The position numbers were made by a program, and so were the translations under genes. Positions 1 to 9,824 of a DNA stretch of 64,000 bases are shown piece by piece. The notes beneath the pieces are model-generated. The model was not told where the DNA came from and did not search any database. It was given only the letters and a program-made list of their open reading frames with translations. This DNA comes from Gemmatimonadetes bacterium 13_1_20CM_4_69_16 (GTDB taxonomy: Bacteria; Gemmatimonadota; Gemmatimonadetes; Gemmatimonadales; GWC2-71-9). The stretch covers positions 47,287 to 111,286 of the forward strand of contig MNIR01000058.1 of assembly GCA_001919865.1 (NCBI GenBank), written 5' to 3'. Position 1 is the stretch's first letter; the number at the start of each line of letters is the position of its first letter.

Positions 1-537
1 CGGCTCTGTTACCGCGCCCGACCCAAACCGGCATGCTCCACATTCATCCTCACGGATTTCGGCGGCTACCTGGTGACGGGCGACTTTCCACTCGGGGGAG
101 TCGTGGATTGGGGCTTGATGGTCAACGTCAGCACGCGGGACGCAATTGGCACGTCGGTGTTCGCGAGTCTGGACCCGCTTGGGTTCGGGCTCGGGCCCGC
201 CGTCCGCTACCGCCGCTGGCTCCCGCCTTCAGGATCGTTCGAGGTCGCCGTGGGTACGCCGCTAACACGCACCAACGACATCCGGGGCGCAGTGTTTGGC
301 CTTGTCAGGTGGAGTCCCAACCATTGGCTTGCGGTTGCGGCTCGTCCGGAGCTCGTGCACCGGCCGGTGTTTCTCTGCGGTGGGCCGACCAATACTTGCA
401 CCTCCGAAGTCCAGTGGCGGCGGCGCGTACCGCTCGGGGTGGAGTTCGGTTGGGTGCCCGGGCTCGCGCTCACCGCCGCGAGCGGCTTCACGATCGTGGG
501 GCTCTTCCTGGGGCTCTTCGCCGGACGGATTCACTAG
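1..537 (+). CDS. hypothetical protein, 5' end cut by window start
   Basis: Frame of ORF 73..537 is open to position 1 with no stop; no family recognised. Confidence 0.5.
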   Translation, partial: RLCYRARPKPACSTFILTDFGGYLVTGDFPLGGVVDWGLMVNVSTRDAIGTSVFASLDPLGFGLGPAVRYRRWLPPSGSFEVAVGTPLTRTNDIRGAVFGLVRWSPNHWLAVAARPELVHRPVFLCGGPTNTCTSEVQWRRRVPLGVEFGWVPGLALTAASGFTIVGLFLGLFAGRIH

Positions 538-757
538 AACAGTCGAGCCCGACGCCCGGGGCGGGCCTCTAAGTGGAAACCAGGGCGGTGGGTGCTTCTA
601 CTACAGTGCGGGGCGCGATCCGGGGACCGGGGCCCTACGGACGCGCGCCTACGCCTCTTCCGCTTCTACCACAAAGACGATCGCTGAACCGGCAAGACGC
701 AGCCACGAACTCTCGCCACGATCTCAGGGTTACTGACCTAGTTATCTTATCTCGTCG

Positions 758-1720
758 ATGCACGTCGTCCTCGCCTGCAACCAACAGCTGCCCGCGAAGG
801 GATACGGCGGACCCCAGCGCGTGGTCGTGGCACTCGTGCGCGGGCTGGCGGCGCTCGGGCACCGCGTCACTTTGCTGGCGCTGCCAGGCTCGCGAGTGGC
901 GGAGGCGACGCTGGTGGAAGTCCCCGCCCGTAAATTCGGCGCTGCGGCGGACCTCGCAGCCTACGTCCCGCGCGACGCGGACATCCTGCACACGCACCTG
1001 CCGCTCAAGCCCGGCCCTGCTCGCCCCGGCGCGCCGCCCTTGGTCCAGACGATTCACCGCAACCTGAAGCCCGGCGCGCCGCCTGCTCCTAACAGCGTGT
1101 TCCTCTCGCGCGACCACGCCCGGCGCCATGGGAGCGACGTCTTCGTCTACAACGGACTCGATCCCGCGGATTACCTGTTCCGCCGCTTCCCCAAGCGCGC
1201 CGCGCAGTTCGATCTGTTCCTCGGCAAGCTGCACAGCGCCAAGGGCTACCATTGGGCGGTGGAAGCCGCGAAGCACACCGGGCACCGGTTGGTGCTCGCC
1301 GGCGGCTGGAGGCCCAGCTTCACGGGGGCGATCAAGTACGTCGGCGAAGTGGATGGCGGCGCGAAGGCGGCGCTGCTCGCCCGGGCGCGTTGCCTGTGGA
1401 ACCCCGCGCAGTGGGACGAGCCGTTCGGCCTCGTCACGGTCGAGGCGTTGCTCTCGGGGACGCCGGTGCTCGGCACCCGGCGCGGGGCGCTCCCTGAGCT
1501 GATCACGCCGGAGGTGGGCGCGCTGTGCGACACGTTGGAAGAGATGATGGCCGCGGCACAGGTGATCCACACCCGCAGCCCCGAGGCCTGCCGTGCGCTC
1601 GCCGAACGCCGCTTCACTCACCTGGTGATGGCAGAGGAGTACGTCCGGATGTACCACTCCCTGCGCGACACCGGCAAACTGCCGCCGGGCGGAGGACGCG
1701 CCGCGCTCGACGCCGCCTAG
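758..1720 (+). CDS. glycosyltransferase (GT4-like)
   Basis: MHVVLACNQQLPAKGYGGPQRVVVALVRGLAALGHRV N-terminus and GLVTVEALLSGTPVLGTRRGALPEL C-terminal GT motif. Confidence 0.85.
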   Translation: MHVVLACNQQLPAKGYGGPQRVVVALVRGLAALGHRVTLLALPGSRVAEATLVEVPARKFGAAADLAAYVPRDADILHTHLPLKPGPARPGAPPLVQTIHRNLKPGAPPAPNSVFLSRDHARRHGSDVFVYNGLDPADYLFRRFPKRAAQFDLFLGKLHSAKGYHWAVEAAKHTGHRLVLAGGWRPSFTGAIKYVGEVDGGAKAALLARARCLWNPAQWDEPFGLVTVEALLSGTPVLGTRRGALPELITPEVGALCDTLEEMMAAAQVIHTRSPEACRALAERRFTHLVMAEEYVRMYHSLRDTGKLPPGGGRAALDAA

Positions 1721-2673
1721 CGCAGCGCGACGGTGAGTAGCTCTTCCATGCGGTGCCGCCAGGTGTGCTCCCGCAGCGCGCGCTCCCGCGCCGCGGCGGC
1801 GAGCGAGCGACGCGCCGGCTCGTCCCCCAGCAGCCACCGAGCCCGCTCCCGCAGGTCGCCCAAGTCGCGGTACAGCACGACCTCGCGATCGGGCTCGAAA
1901 TGGCGCGCGATGTCGCCTTTCGCATCCGAGAGCTGAGGCGTCCCGATAGCGGCGAGCTCGAACACGCGCATGTTGGCGCCGGTGCCGTAGCGCGCCGGGT
2001 TCCCCCCCTCCCCGAAGTGCTGATGGACGTTGAGGCCGACGGCGGCGCCCGAGAGGGCGCGCACGAAATCGTCCCCATACGCCGGGCCGTTGGGCCACCC
2101 GGGACCCCAGGCGACGAGGCCCAAGTCGGCCAGCTCGCGGACCACGCGCTCGCGCGCCGGGTCGCGCGACCCCGCGAACACGAGCGGCGCCCGCCAGCGG
2201 GCCCCGCCGTCGAGCGGCCGGTGGTACTCGGGGTCGCACCCGAACGCGAGGTAGTGGGCCCGCGCGCCGGCGCGGCGATGGCGCTCGAGGCTCGAGCCGT
2301 CATGTGTGAACAGGACGTCGTAGGCGGGCCCCAACGCGAGTGACACCGCTAGTTCATGGGGATCGTCGGGGAACCAGTTCACCCAGCGGCCGCCGAACCG
2401 GCGCTTCAGCTCCGCGACCTCGCCGGGCTCGAGCTTGGTTCCCTTGAACACGAGCACGACGTCCGCCGGTGCGCGCTCGAGCAGCCCGCCCAGTCGGGCG
2501 CCGAGCGGCCGGCGCAACACGGCGTTCAGGCCGCGCAGCCGCTCCTCGCACCGCCGTACCTCGCACCCCACCTCGGCGAGGGCGCGGGCGAGCGCGAGGC
2601 CGCTGCGGTGGTAGCGCGGATTGAACGCCGCCACCAGCGTCACGCGCAATCCCGTGAAGGGACGCGCCGTCAT
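1717..2673 (-). CDS. glycosyltransferase, CgeB/DUF3880-like
   Basis: MTARPFTGLRVTLVAAFNPRYHRSGLALARAL...VFELAAIGTPQLSD...HTWRHRMEELL; ATGA overlap with upstream gene. Confidence 0.75.
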   Translation of the reverse strand: MTARPFTGLRVTLVAAFNPRYHRSGLALARALAEVGCEVRRCEERLRGLNAVLRRPLGARLGGLLERAPADVVLVFKGTKLEPGEVAELKRRFGGRWVNWFPDDPHELAVSLALGPAYDVLFTHDGSSLERHRRAGARAHYLAFGCDPEYHRPLDGGARWRAPLVFAGSRDPARERVVRELADLGLVAWGPGWPNGPAYGDDFVRALSGAAVGLNVHQHFGEGGNPARYGTGANMRVFELAAIGTPQLSDAKGDIARHFEPDREVVLYRDLGDLRERARWLLGDEPARRSLAAAARERALREHTWRHRMEELLTVALR

Positions 2674-3539
2674 AGCTCGACGTAGTTGCGGTATTCGAAG
2701 ACGCGGGCCCCGGTGAGGCGCTCGATCCAGTCCGACGCGTACAGCCGCAGATGCCCGAGTCGGAGTCGCTGCGGGGCCACGGCGTGACCCGGGGGCGAAT
2801 GGCGCCGCGCGGCGATCCACTCCTGGGCCACCCGCGGGTGTGTGCCGTCGAATCGTCGCAGCAAGGGGGTCCACTCGAGGCCGCGCCGGGCCGCGCTGCG
2901 CCGCTCCAGCTGCGCCACCGCTTCGGTGAAGATCTCCTTGGACACCACCAGCTTGTGGTTGAGCGACTGCGGGGCGCCGGCCCAGCCGTAGTGGAACATC
3001 GGCGCGCCCGTCACGCGTGCGCGGACGCGCCGCATTTCGGGCCCGACGCGGAAGCCCTGCGCGTCCTGGTAGGAGTGGATGTCCCGACCGAGCCGCACGC
3101 AGCGCACCTCGCGGCGGTACCAGTGCCGGTTCGTCGCCACGGTGTCGAAGTCGCCGTAGAAGTGCCGGTAGTCCACCAGCAGCCCCTCCACCCGCGGGTC
3201 CGCGTGGCACGCCGCGACGCTGTCACGCAGGATCGCCGCGCCCGTCTCGTGCAGCACCTCGTCCGCCTGGATGTAGAGCCCCCAGGCGCCGCGGCACGCC
3301 CGCATGGCGCGCTCCGTCTCCTGGGCGAGCACGCTCGAGCCGCGCGAGAAGTCCCAGACGGTGTCGAGGATGCGCACGCGCGGGTCGCCGAGCCCGGCGA
3401 CCAGATCACGCGTCGCGTCGTCCGACTTCCCCACGTTCACGACGACCTCGTCGCAAATCTCGAGGATCGAGCGGATCGCCGGGACGATGGGGTAATCGAG
3501 CCGCACCGCGTTGCGGACGAGCGTGAAGCCCGAGACCAT
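2670..3539 (-). CDS. glycosyltransferase family 2-like protein
   Basis: SGFTLVRNAVRLDYPIVPAIRSILEICDEVVVNVGKSDD...QADEVLHE. Confidence 0.75.
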   Translation of the reverse strand: MVSGFTLVRNAVRLDYPIVPAIRSILEICDEVVVNVGKSDDATRDLVAGLGDPRVRILDTVWDFSRGSSVLAQETERAMRACRGAWGLYIQADEVLHETGAAILRDSVAACHADPRVEGLLVDYRHFYGDFDTVATNRHWYRREVRCVRLGRDIHSYQDAQGFRVGPEMRRVRARVTGAPMFHYGWAGAPQSLNHKLVVSKEIFTEAVAQLERRSAARRGLEWTPLLRRFDGTHPRVAQEWIAARRHSPPGHAVAPQRLRLGHLRLYASDWIERLTGARVFEYRNYVEL

Positions 3540-3540
3540 G

Positions 3541-5343
3541 TCAGGCGCGGAATTGCATGTCGTACAGGCGGCGGTACAGTCCTCCGGCGGCGAACAGCGC
3601 GTCGTGCGTGCCGCGCTCGACCAGCCGGCCGTCGGCGAGCACCACGATCAGGTTCGCGTGCCGCACCGTAGCGAGGCGGTGCGCGATCACGAGCACCGTG
3701 CGGTGCGCCATCAGGCGGTCGATCGCCTCCTGCACCAGCCGCTCCGACTCGGTGTCGAGGGCGCTGGTCGCCTCGTCGAGGATCAGGAGCGGCGGGTCGC
3801 GCAGCAGCGCCCGCGCGATCGCGATCCGCTGGCGCTGCCCGCCCGAGAGCCGGGTGCCACGCTCGCCCAGCAGCGTGTCGTAGCCCTGCGGCAGCTGGGC
3901 GATGAACTCGTCCGCGTTCGCGGCTCGAGCGGCGGCGCGCACCTGCTCGAGCGTGAAGTCGCCGCGCCCGTACGCGATGTTCGCGTGCACCGTGTCGTTG
4001 AGCAGCACGGTCTCCTGCGACACGATGCCCATCAGCGCCCGCAGACTGCGGCGCGTGAACCGCGTGATCGGTACGCCGTCCATCAGGATCTGGCCGCCGG
4101 TCGGCTCGTAGAAGCGCGGCAGCAGGTCCACGAGCGTAGTCTTCCCCGCCCCCGATGGCCCCACGATGGCAACGATGTGGCCGCGCCGCACCTCGAGCTC
4201 GACGTCCCGCAGCACGGGAGCTTCGCCGTCGTAGGAGAACGTCACGCCGCGGAACTCGATCCGATCCCCGAAGCGGGCGGTGGTCTCTCCCGCCCGGTCG
4301 CCCTCGTCCGCCGGGACTTCGAGCACCTCGAAACAGCGGTCCGCCGCCGCAACCGCGCCGGCCATGATCGTGGGATACTGCGTCACCGCCTTGATCGGCG
4401 ACATGAGCCGCAGGGCCACGGCGATGAACACGATGAACACCTCCGGCCGCAGCGACGCCGACGCCCCGAGCGCGAGGCGCGTCCCCACCAGGAAGATCGC
4501 CACGATGACCAGGCCGGCGAAGATCTCGCTCACCGGGCTCGTCAGGGTCGACGCGGCCTGGGCGCGTAGCACTCGCTTGCGGTACCGGTTGGCGAGGCGC
4601 TGGAACCGGTCGACCTCGAACGCCTCGGCGACATAGGCTCGCACCAGCTTCACCGACGCCACCATCTCGCTCACGAGACTGGTCAGCTCGCCGCGGTCGT
4701 CGGCTTGCTCCCGCGAGCGGCGTCGCACGCGCGCGACGAGCGGGCGGATGGTAAGGACGAGGGCCGGGGCGAGGGCCAGCGTGATGATCGCGAGCCGCCA
4801 GGAGAGGCCGATGAGGATCGCGAGGTACACGACGATCAAGCACACGTTGCGGAGGAACGAGGCGAGGGCCGCGGTGACGGCGGTCTTGACCTGATCCGTG
4901 TCACTGATGATGCGGGCGAGCAGCTGGCCGCCCTTGGTGCGCTGGAAGAAGCCGAGCGGCAAGGTCTGGAGGTGGCGGAACAGGCGGACCCGCAGGTCGC
5001 GCACCACGCCTTCTTCGATCGCCACGCTGCACATCGCGGCCGCGTAGGCAGCCGCGTTCTTGATGACGAGCGCCACGACGAGCACCAGGACCACGTTGCG
5101 CAGCGCCACCTCGGGCGCCCCCACCGTGAGCAGCGGCCCGGTGATCTGGCCGAGCACCTTCTCCACCGTGGAGGAGCCTGTCGCCGGCAACGCCTGCAGC
5201 TTGAACAAGGCGCGGAGGAACGGAAGCACCAAGACGAACGTCGCCCCGTCCAGGATGGACGACACGATCGTGGCGACGATGTTGGCGCCGAAGAGAAGCC
5301 TGTAGGGGCGGAGCAGGCCGAGCACGCGGCCGCTGCGCCCCAT
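3541..5343 (-). CDS. ABC transporter, fused permease/ATP-binding (MsbA-like)
   Basis: TM domain followed by Walker A GPSGAGKTT, signature LSGGQRQR, Walker B LLILDEATSALD; start placed at MGRSGRV. Confidence 0.92.
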   Translation of the reverse strand: MGRSGRVLGLLRPYRLLFGANIVATIVSSILDGATFVLVLPFLRALFKLQALPATGSSTVEKVLGQITGPLLTVGAPEVALRNVVLVLVVALVIKNAAAYAAAMCSVAIEEGVVRDLRVRLFRHLQTLPLGFFQRTKGGQLLARIISDTDQVKTAVTAALASFLRNVCLIVVYLAILIGLSWRLAIITLALAPALVLTIRPLVARVRRRSREQADDRGELTSLVSEMVASVKLVRAYVAEAFEVDRFQRLANRYRKRVLRAQAASTLTSPVSEIFAGLVIVAIFLVGTRLALGASASLRPEVFIVFIAVALRLMSPIKAVTQYPTIMAGAVAAADRCFEVLEVPADEGDRAGETTARFGDRIEFRGVTFSYDGEAPVLRDVELEVRRGHIVAIVGPSGAGKTTLVDLLPRFYEPTGGQILMDGVPITRFTRRSLRALMGIVSQETVLLNDTVHANIAYGRGDFTLEQVRAAARAANADEFIAQLPQGYDTLLGERGTRLSGGQRQRIAIARALLRDPPLLILDEATSALDTESERLVQEAIDRLMAHRTVLVIAHRLATVRHANLIVVLADGRLVERGTHDALFAAGGLYRRLYDMQFRA

Positions 5344-5344
5344 T

Positions 5345-6943
5345 CTAGCGCGTCCCCCCGCTCCCGGATCCCTTGGCACGGCCGCGCGGCGTGAGCAGCG
5401 CCACCGGGAGGATCATCTCTTCGGGCGTTACGCCGCCGTGCAGGAAGGAGCCGCGGTAGCGGGCCTGGTACTCGCGCAGCTTGGTCGGGTACACGAAGAA
5501 CCGATCGCCGGCAGCGAGCAGCAACCGCACGCCGAGACCCATTCCCGGAAGACCGTAGGACTTCAAGTCCTCGACGGAGAGCGCGGCCTCCGGGTCCTCG
5601 CTCCGCAGGTCCTCGCCGAACTTGTAGCGCAGGTTCGCGGTGGCGTCCCGCTTCGCATACACCGTCGCCGGCGTCTCGCAGTGGATGGAGCCGTGATCCG
5701 TGGTGAGCAGCACCGTGACACCGCGCCGCTCCGCCTCCTCGAGCGCGGCGCGGACCGGCGAGCGCTCGAACCAGGTGCGCGTGAGGCTCCGCAGCGCTGG
5801 GACGTCCCGGGCCACCTCGTACAGGATCGCGCTCTCCGAGCGCCCGTGCGTGAGCTGGTCGATGAAGTTGAACACGAGCGCCGTCACGCCGTCCTGTGCG
5901 AGATGCGCCGGGAGCCGGCGCAGCAGGTCGCTGCCGTCGGCCGAGCTGAAGAGCTTCTCGTAGCGCACCGGCACCGGTGCCCCCACGAGCTCCGCCAGCT
6001 GCTCGGTGAGGAGCTCCCCCTCGTGGGCGTTGAGGCTCTCGTCGTCCGAGGCCTGGCCCCACCAGTCGGGATGCCGGGCGGCGATCTCCATCGGGAAGAG
6101 GCCGGAGAAGATGGCGTTGCGCGCGAACGGCGTCGCGGTCGGCAGGATGCTGTAGTAATACGACTCCTCGACCTCGAACAGCGGCGTCACGAGATCGCGC
6201 AGCTGCTCCCACTGGTCCAGCCGCAAGCAGTCGATGACGATGAACAGCACCCGACCCTGCGCCTTGAGGACTGGCACCAGGAACTCGGCGCCCACGTCCA
6301 CCGAGAGGGGCGGCCGGTCGCCCTCGGGATTGGCGAGCCAGCGCGGATACTGGCGTGCGATGTAGCCCGCGAAGTCCTTGCGCAAGCTCGCTTGCAGGGC
6401 GCGGAGCGCCTCCGACAGGCCGGGCTCGTTGGAGGCGGTGAGCCGGACCTCCCAGCGCGACAGCTCGACCACGAACTCGATCCACTCGCGCCATGCCAGC
6501 GTCGCGCCGCGGCGACCCTCGAGCTCGCGGAAGCGCGCCACGAAGTCGCGGGCGATGCGCTGCTGCCGGATACGATCGCCCTCGAGCAGGCGCGTCACCA
6601 CGGACAGGATCTGACGCGGCTGCACCGGCTTGACGAGGTAATCGTCCACCTCGACCCCGATCGCGTCACGCAGCGTCCCTTCGTCCTCGCTCTGCGTCAC
6701 CATCACGACCGCCACACCCGCATCGATGGCGCGGATCTCGGGGAGCAGCTCCAGGCCCCGGCGCCCCGGCATCTGCTCATCCAGCAGGACCACGCTGTAC
6801 GGCTCCCGTCGCAACATCGCGAGCGCGTCGTCGCCGTGGGCCGCCGATGCGACCGTAAATCCCTGCGCCTCGAGGAAGCGGCGGTGCGGGGCGAGCCCGT
6901 CGACCTCGTCGTCCACCCAGAGAATGCGCTTTGGCCGCGCCAT
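5345..6943 (-). CDS. response regulator with C-terminal PglZ domain (PorX-like)
   Basis: N-terminal REC domain (ILWVDDEVDGL, VVLLDEQMPG, DDYLVKP) plus alkaline-phosphatase-superfamily PglZ core (VLFIVIDCLRLDQW, TATPFARNAIFSGLFP, LLTTDHGSIH). Confidence 0.88.
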   Translation of the reverse strand: MARPKRILWVDDEVDGLAPHRRFLEAQGFTVASAAHGDDALAMLRREPYSVVLLDEQMPGRRGLELLPEIRAIDAGVAVVMVTQSEDEGTLRDAIGVEVDDYLVKPVQPRQILSVVTRLLEGDRIRQQRIARDFVARFRELEGRRGATLAWREWIEFVVELSRWEVRLTASNEPGLSEALRALQASLRKDFAGYIARQYPRWLANPEGDRPPLSVDVGAEFLVPVLKAQGRVLFIVIDCLRLDQWEQLRDLVTPLFEVEESYYYSILPTATPFARNAIFSGLFPMEIAARHPDWWGQASDDESLNAHEGELLTEQLAELVGAPVPVRYEKLFSSADGSDLLRRLPAHLAQDGVTALVFNFIDQLTHGRSESAILYEVARDVPALRSLTRTWFERSPVRAALEEAERRGVTVLLTTDHGSIHCETPATVYAKRDATANLRYKFGEDLRSEDPEAALSVEDLKSYGLPGMGLGVRLLLAAGDRFFVYPTKLREYQARYRGSFLHGGVTPEEMILPVALLTPRGRAKGSGSGGTR

Positions 6944-7001
6944 AGGCGAAAGCTAATGACGACTGGCGAACGGCGGCAACGCGACCGTAGTTTCCGGCTC
7001 C

Positions 7002-8003
7002 GTGTTGTGCGTCCTGCTGGTGCGCTTCAGCTCCATCGGCGACATCCTGTTGACGACGCCGCTCGTGCGCGCGCTGTCCCGGCGCCACCCGGAGGCGCGG
7101 CTCGTCTATGTCACGAAGCGGGCCATGGCTCCGCTGGTCGCCGACAACCCGCACCTCGCGGAGGTGGTGGCGCTAGAGCCCGACGAGCCGATCCGTCACC
7201 TCGCCCGGCGCCTGTCGGCGCTCGCCCCCACGCACGGGCTCGACCTCCACGGCAGCGTGCGCAGCGCCCTGCTGCGCCTGTTGGTCCGCTGCCGCTGGTC
7301 GGGGTACCGCAAGCGCAAGCTCCCCCGCACCCTGCTCATCGCCACCAAGCTCGATGCCTACCGCGCCCGCGTCCCGGTCGCGGAGCGTTACTTCGAGGCG
7401 GCGGCTCAGCTCGACACGCGCCCCGATGGCGGTCCCCCGGAGTTCCACCTCGGTCGCGGCGCGACGGAGCGTGTGGCGCAGTGGCTGATGGAGCGTGGGC
7501 TCGCGGACGCCCGGCTCGCGGCCCTGGCTCCCGGCGCGGCTCACGCGACCAAGCGCTGGCCGGTCGCTCACTGGAGCGCGCTCATCGAGCAGCTGCGCGA
7601 CGGCGGCTACCGGCCCGTTGTCGTGGGCGGGCCGGAGGACCGCGGCCTCGCCCAGCAGCTCGTCGCGAGTGGGGGGGGGGCCGCGGCCAGCGCGGCGGGA
7701 GAGTTCTCCCTCCAGGAGACCGGCGCGATGCTGGCACGCGCGACCGTGCTCGTTTCGGGCGACACGGGGGTGATGCACATGGCGACCGGCGTAGGCACGC
7801 CCGTCGTGGCGCTGTTCGGGCCGACCGTCGAGCAGTTCGGGTTCTTCCCGTACCGCGGCCCCGCCGCCGTGCTGCAGCGCGATCTCGACTGTCGCCCCTG
7901 CTCCGCCTCCGGCACCGCGACCTGCCCGCTCGGCCACCACCGTTGTCTCCGCGACATCGCACCCGCCGACGTGGCGGCGGCGGTGGCGCGCCTCGTCGCG
8001 TGA
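7002..8003 (+). CDS. glycosyltransferase family 9 / LPS heptosyltransferase-like
   Basis: LLVRFSSIGDILLTTPLVRALSRRHP...VSGDTGVMHMATGVGTPVVALFGPT...CRPCSASGTATCPLGHHRCL. Confidence 0.9.
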   Translation: MLCVLLVRFSSIGDILLTTPLVRALSRRHPEARLVYVTKRAMAPLVADNPHLAEVVALEPDEPIRHLARRLSALAPTHGLDLHGSVRSALLRLLVRCRWSGYRKRKLPRTLLIATKLDAYRARVPVAERYFEAAAQLDTRPDGGPPEFHLGRGATERVAQWLMERGLADARLAALAPGAAHATKRWPVAHWSALIEQLRDGGYRPVVVGGPEDRGLAQQLVASGGGAAASAAGEFSLQETGAMLARATVLVSGDTGVMHMATGVGTPVVALFGPTVEQFGFFPYRGPAAVLQRDLDCRPCSASGTATCPLGHHRCLRDIAPADVAAAVARLVA

Positions 8004-8377
8004 TCCAGGCCACGACCCCCGCCGAAGGCCGTTTGATCGTGCTGGTCGGTGCGGCGGCGCGCGGCCCGAAGCGCGACGGCTTGTTCGCGCTCTGGCTGAT
8101 CCTCCGCGCGGCGGAGGGGCTGCTCCCGCCGGGCGCCGTCTCGCCCAGGAACCACCGGCGCCGCCTGCAGGCCCTCGAGTCCAGGCTCGCGAGTCTCGCG
8201 CTCCCCGCGCCGCTCAAGCGCGCGCTCACCGCCGCGCTGCAGCACCTCGAGCCGGCGAGCCCCGCCGCCGCGGCGCTGGTCCTGTCGCAGCTCGTCGCCC
8301 CAGCCCGCGAAGTGCTGGGGCCGGAGGCCGGAGACGCCATCGCGGTTGCCGCCCGCTCCGCCCGCATACATCTATAA
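8000..8377 (+). CDS. hypothetical protein
   Basis: GTG start overlapping the previous stop; coding-like 125 aa. Confidence 0.55.
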   Translation: MIQATTPAEGRLIVLVGAAARGPKRDGLFALWLILRAAEGLLPPGAVSPRNHRRRLQALESRLASLALPAPLKRALTAALQHLEPASPAAAALVLSQLVAPAREVLGPEAGDAIAVAARSARIHL

Positions 8378-8381
8378 GGCG

Positions 8382-8409
8382 AGACGGATAGACGGGTAGA
8401 CGGACAGGA
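8382..8409. repeat. 8-bp tandem micro-repeat (agacggNt)
   Basis: agacggat-agacgggt-agacggac-agga. Confidence 0.75.
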
Positions 8410-8414
8410 GGGTC

Positions 8415-9287
8415 ATGCCGCCACGTCGCGTGGAACGCGCTCCTTCGCCTGAGTCCCTCGTCGAGCGCGTGGACCAACAGCGCCCGGGGGAGCTCCCCGG
8501 GGACACCGTCCCTACGGGCTTCCCCTCCGTGGACCGGATCCTGGGCGGGGGGCTGCGCCGCCGGGACCTGGTCGTGCTGGGCGGAGACGTCGGTTCCGGC
8601 AAGTCAGCGCTCGCCCTGGGGCTGGCGCTGCGGGTGGCGCGGCAGGGGGTCGGCGTGGCGTTCTTCTCGGGAGAGATGGACCAGGAGCGGCTGATGGAAC
8701 GGGCGCTCGCGATCGAGGGTCGGGTCGCAGTGGACGAGCTACGCGCCGCCCAGCTCAGCGACCAGACGCGCGCCGAGGTCGGTGCGGCAGCAGTCCGGCT
8801 GCGTGGCTTGCCGCTCACGATTCTGCCGCTCGCCGCTCCAGACTTCGAGACGCTGGCGGCGCGGCTCGACCCCCTGCGCCAGCTCGGCTTGGTCGTCGTC
8901 GACTACCTGCAGCTCGTGCCGACGCCCGCCGGGACGACCCGCTCCACTCAGGACGAGGACCTCGCCCTCGTGCTGCAACGGCTCAAGGCGCTGGCGCTGG
9001 AACGCCAGGTCGCGCTATTCGTCGTGTCGCAGCTCTCACGCTTCGCGGCCAAGCGGGAGCAGGTGCGTCCCGACCTCGACGACTTCGGCCACCTGGGCGC
9101 GATCAAACAGCACGCCGATGTGGCGCTGGGGCTGTTCCGCGAGGAGATGTACCATCCGGGCTACGGCGTGGAAGGCGCGACCGAGCTGATGATCCTGAAG
9201 AACCGCAACGGCCCGACGGGGTTCGTGGACCTCTACTTCTACCGTCGCTGGATGCGGTTCGAGGACATGCTCGACCCCGACCGCTGA
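8415..9287 (+). CDS. DnaB-like helicase C-terminal / RecA-fold ATPase
   Basis: PTGFPSVDRILGGGLRRRDLVVLGGDVGSGKSALAL; VVDYLQLVP; LVVSQLSR; KNRNGPTGFVDLYF typical of DnaB C-terminal domain. Confidence 0.85.
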   Translation: MPPRRVERAPSPESLVERVDQQRPGELPGDTVPTGFPSVDRILGGGLRRRDLVVLGGDVGSGKSALALGLALRVARQGVGVAFFSGEMDQERLMERALAIEGRVAVDELRAAQLSDQTRAEVGAAAVRLRGLPLTILPLAAPDFETLAARLDPLRQLGLVVVDYLQLVPTPAGTTRSTQDEDLALVLQRLKALALERQVALFVVSQLSRFAAKREQVRPDLDDFGHLGAIKQHADVALGLFREEMYHPGYGVEGATELMILKNRNGPTGFVDLYFYRRWMRFEDMLDPDR

Positions 9288-9688
9288 GCCCGCGCCGAGT
9301 CGGCGGAAGGAAGCGTGCCCACCAGCGTGTAGGTCGTGCCCGGACCACCGTTATTGCGCCGCAGGGTGATCCACAGCGGCTTGCCCCGCCGCACGGCGTA
9401 CAGCGCGATCGAGCCGTCCGCCATCAGCTGATCGCCCTTCATATCCCAATCGTTCAACTTGAGGTTGACGCGGTACCACGCCGCCACGTTCTGGAGGGCG
9501 GCGGGCGTCGTGAACGCCGCCTGAGCGGCGTCCTGCCCGGCCGACACGCTCACGACGGCGGATCCCGGGAAGGCCAGGACGTCCTGTAACGCGGCGGCGG
9601 CGAGCTCACGGTCGGCCGCGCCCTCGCCGGCACGCTCGCACGCCGCGAACAGGACCAGCGCGATCAGGGCGCACCGCGGACGATTCAT
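9239..9688 (-). CDS. putative lipoprotein, unknown function
   Basis: MNRPRCALIALVLFAACERAG lipobox-like signal. Confidence 0.6.
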   Translation of the reverse strand: MNRPRCALIALVLFAACERAGEGAADRELAAAALQDVLAFPGSAVVSVSAGQDAAQAAFTTPAALQNVAAWYRVNLKLNDWDMKGDQLMADGSIALYAVRRGKPLWITLRRNNGGPGTTYTLVGTLPSADSARAQRSGSSMSSNRIQRR

Positions 9689-9743
9689 GGGCCGGTATCC
9701 TACCTGTGGCGTGGCGGTGTGGTCAAGTTGTAGGTTAGAGCGA

Positions 9744-9815
9744 CGTCGCACGGTCCACGTCGCACGTTGCACGAGGGCGCCCGGCCGTGGAACGTGCAAC
9801 GTGGAACCTGCAACG
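9744..9815. repeat. palindromic element, 7-bp micro-repeat arms
   Basis: cgtcgca-cggtcca-cgtcgca-cgttgca ... gtggaac-gtgcaac-gtggaac-ctgcaac; 24 of 29 arm positions complementary. Confidence 0.85.
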
Positions 9816-9824
9816 GGTGCTCCC

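Noticed and set aside
635-2239. 534-aa minus-strand ORF over the GT4 gene
   Set aside because: Arg/Ala-rich shadow ORF opposing a recognisable glycosyltransferase
5438-8377. 979-aa plus-strand ORF antisense to the PorX-like gene
   Set aside because: GC-rich shadow ORF; the real genes on this stretch have clear protein family motifs. Only its last ~125 codons (8000-8377) look genuine
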